Positions 13,579 to 16,172 of a stretch of DNA of 16,172 nt are shown here, in pieces. Origin of the DNA: JBQCEE01 sp051960575 (GTDB lineage Bacteria; Actinomycetota; Actinomycetes; Mycobacteriales; Jatrophihabitantaceae); the NCBI RefSeq assembly GCF_051960575.1, contig NZ_JBQCEE010000181.1:1-16172 (forward strand), given 5' to 3'. Within the stretch, counting starts at the first letter, position 1. The number at the start of each line of letters is the position of its first letter. A program made the translations under genes and the position numbers. Under the pieces are notes generated by a model. It ran no database searches, was not told where the DNA came from, and worked only from the letters and a program-made list of their open reading frames with translations.

Positions 13579-14713
13579 GGCTTACCGCCGCCGTGATGTG
13601 CGGGCGCGGGTCGTCAGGGCTCACCGCGGCGAACGCCTCGAGCGCCGCCTTGGCGTCATTGCTCAGCCGCTGCGGCACGGCCACCTCGACGGTGACGAGC
13701 AGGTCGCCCGGGTTCTTCGCCGCGGGCACGCCGCGGCCGCGCACGCGCAGGGTGCGCCCGCTCGGCGTCCCGGCCGGCACCTTCACCGACACCGCGCCGT
13801 CGAGCGTCGGCACCCGCACGGTCGCGCCCAGCGTCGCCTCGGCGAAGCTGACCGGCACGGTCAGGGTGAGGTCGTTGCCCGTCCGGCCGAATAGCGGGTG
13901 CGGCGCCACGCGCACCGTCACGAGCAGGTCGCCGGCCGGCGCCCCGCGCTCGCCGGGCGCGCCCTTGCCGGCCAGCCGCAGCGTCGCGCCGTCGCGCACG
14001 CCGGCGGGCACGCGCACGGTGATCGTCCGCGTCTGGTTCGTGACGCCCGCGCCGCGGCACTCGGGGCAGGGATCGTCGATCAGCCGGCCGGTGCCCCTGC
14101 AGTCGCGGCAGGGCTCGCTGAAACCGAAGCCGCCCTGATTGGTCGAGACGTGGCCCGAACCGTTGCACCGGGGGCAGGTGCGCGGGCTCGTGCCCGGCTT
14201 GGCGCCGGACCCGCCACAGGTGCGGCAGGTGCCCGGCGCCGTCACCGTGAGCGGCAGCGTCGCACCGCGCACCGCATCGGCGAAGTCGAGCCGCAGTTCG
14301 GCCTGCAGATCGCTGCCCCTGGCCGGCCCCGCCCGGCGGCCCGAACGACCGCCGCTGAACAGGCCGTCGAACAGGTCGCCGAGGTTCGCACCGCCGCCGC
14401 AGAGGTTCGACACGTCGAACGGCATGCCGCCGCCCCCGCCGAACCCGCCGCCGGCGCCGGGCCGGAACCCGCCGCCGGCGAACATCGCCTGCGTCTCGTC
14501 GTACTCCTTGCGCTTGGCGGGATCGGAGAGCACGTCGTAGGCCTCGGAGACCTCCTTGAACCGCGCCTCGGCCTTGGCATCACCGGGGTTCTTGTCCGGG
14601 TGCAGCTGCTGCGCGAGCTTGCGGTACGCCTTCTTGATCGTGCCAGCGTCGGCGTCCTTGGCGACGCCGAGCGCCTTGTAGTAGTCCTTCTCCAAGTAGT
14701 CCTTGGTGCTCAT
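13571..14713 (-). CDS. dnaJ: Co-chaperone DnaJ (type I Hsp40)
   Basis: Delivers substrates to DnaK and stimulates its ATPase. The 380 residues show the full type I layout: a J domain at about 9-73 with the HPD motif at 38-40; a Gly/Phe-rich region at 79-125; a zinc domain with four CxxCxGxG repeats at 163-170, 180-187, 202-209 and 216-223; and a substrate-binding C-terminal region (about 225-380). The Gly/Phe region has an isolated cysteine (C105), which I do not regard as part of the zinc sites. The ATG at 14711-14713 is preceded by GAGGTGA (14721-14727 on the complement) seven bases away. It follows grpE by 26 bases and overlaps hspR by eight. Its place in the dnaK operon points to the DnaJ1-type paralogue; other paralogues cannot be excluded elsewhere. 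Confidence 0.97.
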   Translation of the reverse strand: MSTKDYLEKDYYKALGVAKDADAGTIKKAYRKLAQQLHPDKNPGDAKAEARFKEVSEAYDVLSDPAKRKEYDETQAMFAGGGFRPGAGGGFGGGGGMPFDVSNLCGGGANLGDLFDGLFSGGRSGRRAGPARGSDLQAELRLDFADAVRGATLPLTVTAPGTCRTCGGSGAKPGTSPRTCPRCNGSGHVSTNQGGFGFSEPCRDCRGTGRLIDDPCPECRGAGVTNQTRTITVRVPAGVRDGATLRLAGKGAPGERGAPAGDLLVTVRVAPHPLFGRTGNDLTLTVPVSFAEATLGATVRVPTLDGAVSVKVPAGTPSGRTLRVRGRGVPAAKNPGDLLVTVEVAVPQRLSNDAKAALEAFAAVSPDDPRPHITAAVSHG

Positions 14714-14739
14714 CGCGGCGTCACCTCACTCTCTGTCGT

Positions 14740-15450
14740 TCAGGACCCGGTGCCGGCCTGCTGGTCGTCGGACGACGCAGGCTCGGCCGTGTCAGTGGCC
14801 GGCTCGTTGCCGACCTCGGCCTCGACGGGGGTCGACCCGACGGTCGGTGCAGCGCTCGACGCGGTCGGGACGCTCACCCCGACCATCGCCGGACGCAGCA
14901 ACCGCTCGCCGTGCTGGTAGCCGACGCGCATCACGGTGGTGCACGTCGGCACACGCACCTCGTCGCTCTCGTCGTGCAGCACGGCCTCGTGGATCGCCGG
15001 GTCGAACGGGTCACCGACGGTGCCGAAGGGCTGCAGGCCGAGCTTGCCGACGATGCCGTCGAGCTTGTCGGCCACCGCCTTCAGCGCGCCGGTGAGGTCG
15101 CCGTGCTGCCGCGCGCGGTCGAGGTCGTCGAGCACGGGCAGCAGGTCGGTGAGCACGCGCCCGACGGCGATGTCGCCGGCGGCCAACCGCTCGCGCTCGG
15201 CGCGCTTGCGGTAGTTGGCGTACTCGGCCTGCACCCGCTGCAGGTCGCGCGTGCGCTCGTCGAGCAGCGCTGCGTCGACGAAGGGGCCCTGTCCGGCCTC
15301 GACGGCGGGCTCGGCCGACGCAGGCTGGCCGGACGCGGCCGCCGGCGTCTCGTCCGCGGGCCTGCGCGCCTCGCCGGTGGTGGGGTCGATCTTCCGCTTG
15401 TCGCGCACGACGACGCGTTCGCTCTCTTCTCGGGGGGACTGGTCACTCAT
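14740..15450 (-). CDS. grpE: Nucleotide exchange factor GrpE
   Basis: Releases ADP from DnaK to reset the chaperone cycle. The 236 residues have a disordered, charged N-terminus (1-55), a long coiled-coil helix (about 60-95, including LQAEYANYRKRAERER-like heptads around 71-88), a four-helix core (95-140, LPVLDDLDRA) and the C-terminal beta domain (PFDPAIHEAV at 148-157, RVGYQHGERLLRPAMVGVS at 175-193). An acidic, Ser/Thr/Ala-rich tail of about 40 residues follows the usual end of the family. The ATG at 15448-15450 has AGGAG (15460-15464 on the complement) nine bases upstream; an in-frame extension of 22 residues upstream lacks family similarity and covers the intergenic hairpin, so I rejected it. 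Lies between dnaK and dnaJ. Confidence 0.95.
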   Translation of the reverse strand: MSDQSPREESERVVVRDKRKIDPTTGEARRPADETPAAASGQPASAEPAVEAGQGPFVDAALLDERTRDLQRVQAEYANYRKRAERERLAAGDIAVGRVLTDLLPVLDDLDRARQHGDLTGALKAVADKLDGIVGKLGLQPFGTVGDPFDPAIHEAVLHDESDEVRVPTCTTVMRVGYQHGERLLRPAMVGVSVPTASSAAPTVGSTPVEAEVGNEPATDTAEPASSDDQQAGTGS

Positions 15451-15474
15451 GGGGAAGGGCTCCTGACCGGGCGG

Positions 15475-15525
15475 TGCCCCGCCGTGGCACGCGCGACCGG
15501 GTCGGTCGGGTGCCACAGCGGGGCA
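15475..15525 (-). other. Stable RNA hairpin between dnaK and grpE
   Basis: Left arm 15475-15490 (TGCCCCGCCGTGGCAC) and right arm 15510-15525 pair over 16 positions. On the minus strand, the transcribed one, the only irregular position is a G-U pair; on the + strand it is a C-A mismatch. A further five-base stem (15494-15498 with 15504-15508) tops the structure. No U run follows, and the grpE ribosome binding site lies about ten bases further downstream in the transcript. Candidate roles are partial termination, a processing site or 3'-end protection of dnaK mRNA. Confidence 0.65.
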
Positions 15526-15558
15526 GCGTCATCCATCGGTGGGAAGGGGGCTCGGGGC

Positions 15559-16172
15559 TTACTTCGCCTCGGGGCCCTCGTCGACGACCTCCGCGTCGAC
15601 CACCGAGTCGTCGGCCTGCTGGCCGCCCGGCGCCGCGCCGAAGCCGGCGTCACCGGCCGCACCGTCACCGGCGGCCTGCGCCGCTGCGTACATCGCGCCG
15701 CCGGCCTCGGCCGCGACGGTCGAGACGCGCTCCTGCGCCTGCTTGATCGCCTCGGTGTCGTTGCCCTCGAGGGCGGACTTGAGGCCCTCGAGCGCCGACT
15801 CGAGCTCGGTCTTCTTGTCGGCGGGCAGCTTGTCGCCGTTCTCGGTCAGGAACTTCTCGGTCTGGAACTGCAGCGCCTCACCGGTGTTGCGCACCTCCGC
15901 CTGCTCGCGACGGGCGGCGTCCTCGGCGGCGTGCGCCTCGGCCTCCTTCATCATCCGGTCGATCTCGTCCTTGCTCAGGCCCGAGCCGCCGGTGATGGTC
16001 ATGCCCTGCTCCTTGCCGGTGGCCATGTCCTTCGCCGAGACGTGCACGATGCCGTTCGCGTCGATGTCGAAGGTGACCTCGATCTGCGGCACGCCGCGCG
16101 GCGCCGGCGGCAGGCCGGTCAGCTCGAACATGCCGAGCTTCTTGTTGTAGGCCGCGATGTCGCGCTCGCCCT
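15559..16172 (-). CDS. dnaK: Chaperone DnaK (Hsp70), C-terminal part only
   Basis: The ATP-driven Hsp70 chaperone; the gene runs out of the right edge of the window, so about 204 C-terminal residues are visible and the ATPase domain is missing. The visible part begins in the substrate-binding beta domain (GERDIAAYNKKLGMFELTG, then GLPPAPRGVPQIEVTFDID, NGIVHVSAKDMATGKEQ and ITGGSGLSKDEIDRM) and continues with the helical lid of charged helices. The disordered tail ends DAEVVDEGPEAK, like the acidic EEVD-like tails of bacterial DnaK. It is the first gene of the operon visible here; grpE starts 108 bases downstream of its TAA stop, after a hairpin. The promoter, where a HAIR is expected, lies outside the window. 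Confidence 0.97.
   Translation of the reverse strand, partial: GERDIAAYNKKLGMFELTGLPPAPRGVPQIEVTFDIDANGIVHVSAKDMATGKEQGMTITGGSGLSKDEIDRMMKEAEAHAAEDAARREQAEVRNTGEALQFQTEKFLTENGDKLPADKKTELESALEGLKSALEGNDTEAIKQAQERVSTVAAEAGGAMYAAAQAAGDGAAGDAGFGAAPGGQQADDSVVDAEVVDEGPEAK

Noticed and set aside
15451..15516. 22-residue upstream extension of GrpE
   Set aside because: It overlaps the intergenic hairpin and has no ribosome binding site, whereas ATG 15448-15450 has AGGAG nine bases upstream.
1..16172. tRNA/rRNA genes, CRISPR arrays, insertion sequences or phage genes
   Set aside because: I saw no cloverleaf or CCA-ended segments, no regularly spaced repeats, and no transposase, integrase or phage-like frames; intergenic gaps are all under 140 bases.

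Overview
The window comes from a high-GC bacterium, very probably an actinomycete (Actinomycetota). The evidence is the strong G/C bias at third codon positions, the gene order dnaK-grpE-dnaJ-hspR, a clpB promoter carrying an HspR operator (HAIR) and a SigH/SigR-type promoter, and the grouping trmH-like / pyrE / membrane protein next to clpB, which resembles the Rv0380c-Rv0384c neighbourhood of Mycobacterium tuberculosis. I cannot name the genus from sequence alone.

Layout from left to right. (1) 1-953: the 3' part of an Orc1-like AAA ATPase gene on the + strand. (2) 1040-2035: a membrane-anchored endonuclease/exonuclease/phosphatase (EEP) family protein, +. (3) 4002-2036, minus strand: a compact operon of a four-helix membrane protein, pyrE and a SpoU/TrmH-type RNA methyltransferase, with zero or overlapping junctions. 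(4) 4086-5766: three small proline-rich or low-complexity membrane proteins in alternating orientation, with convergent and divergent junctions of almost no length. (5) 8420-5847, minus: clpB. (6) 13043-8497, minus: a two-gene ABC exporter operon, a 1002-aa FtsX-type permease followed by a protein with two fused ABC domains. (7) 16172-13180, minus: the dnaK (partial)-grpE-dnaJ-hspR heat-shock operon. I see no tRNA, rRNA, CRISPR array or mobile element.

How the parts fit. HspR, encoded by the last gene of the dnaK operon, is the expected repressor of clpB. The clpB promoter holds a near-perfect HAIR (TTGAGC-N7-GCTCAA) whose spacer contains the -35 element of a GGAAC-N18-GTTG promoter of the SigH/SigR type, so repression by HspR and activation by a stress sigma factor meet at one site. 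Both chaperone units, clpB and dnaK...hspR, end a few bases upstream of closely related long hairpins with identical 3' arms apart from two bases. A 16-bp hairpin lies between dnaK and grpE and is best paired in the transcribed strand. The ABC exporter sits between the two chaperone units: it is separated from hspR by one of the hairpins, but no terminator separates it from clpB.

Most of the window is conserved housekeeping and stress-response sequence. I find no convincing new defence or biosynthetic system. The points worth a second look are regulatory (the HAIR/SigH overlap, the twin terminators, the dnaK-grpE hairpin), one likely CTG start, the placement of the exporter, and the cluster of uncharacterised small membrane proteins.
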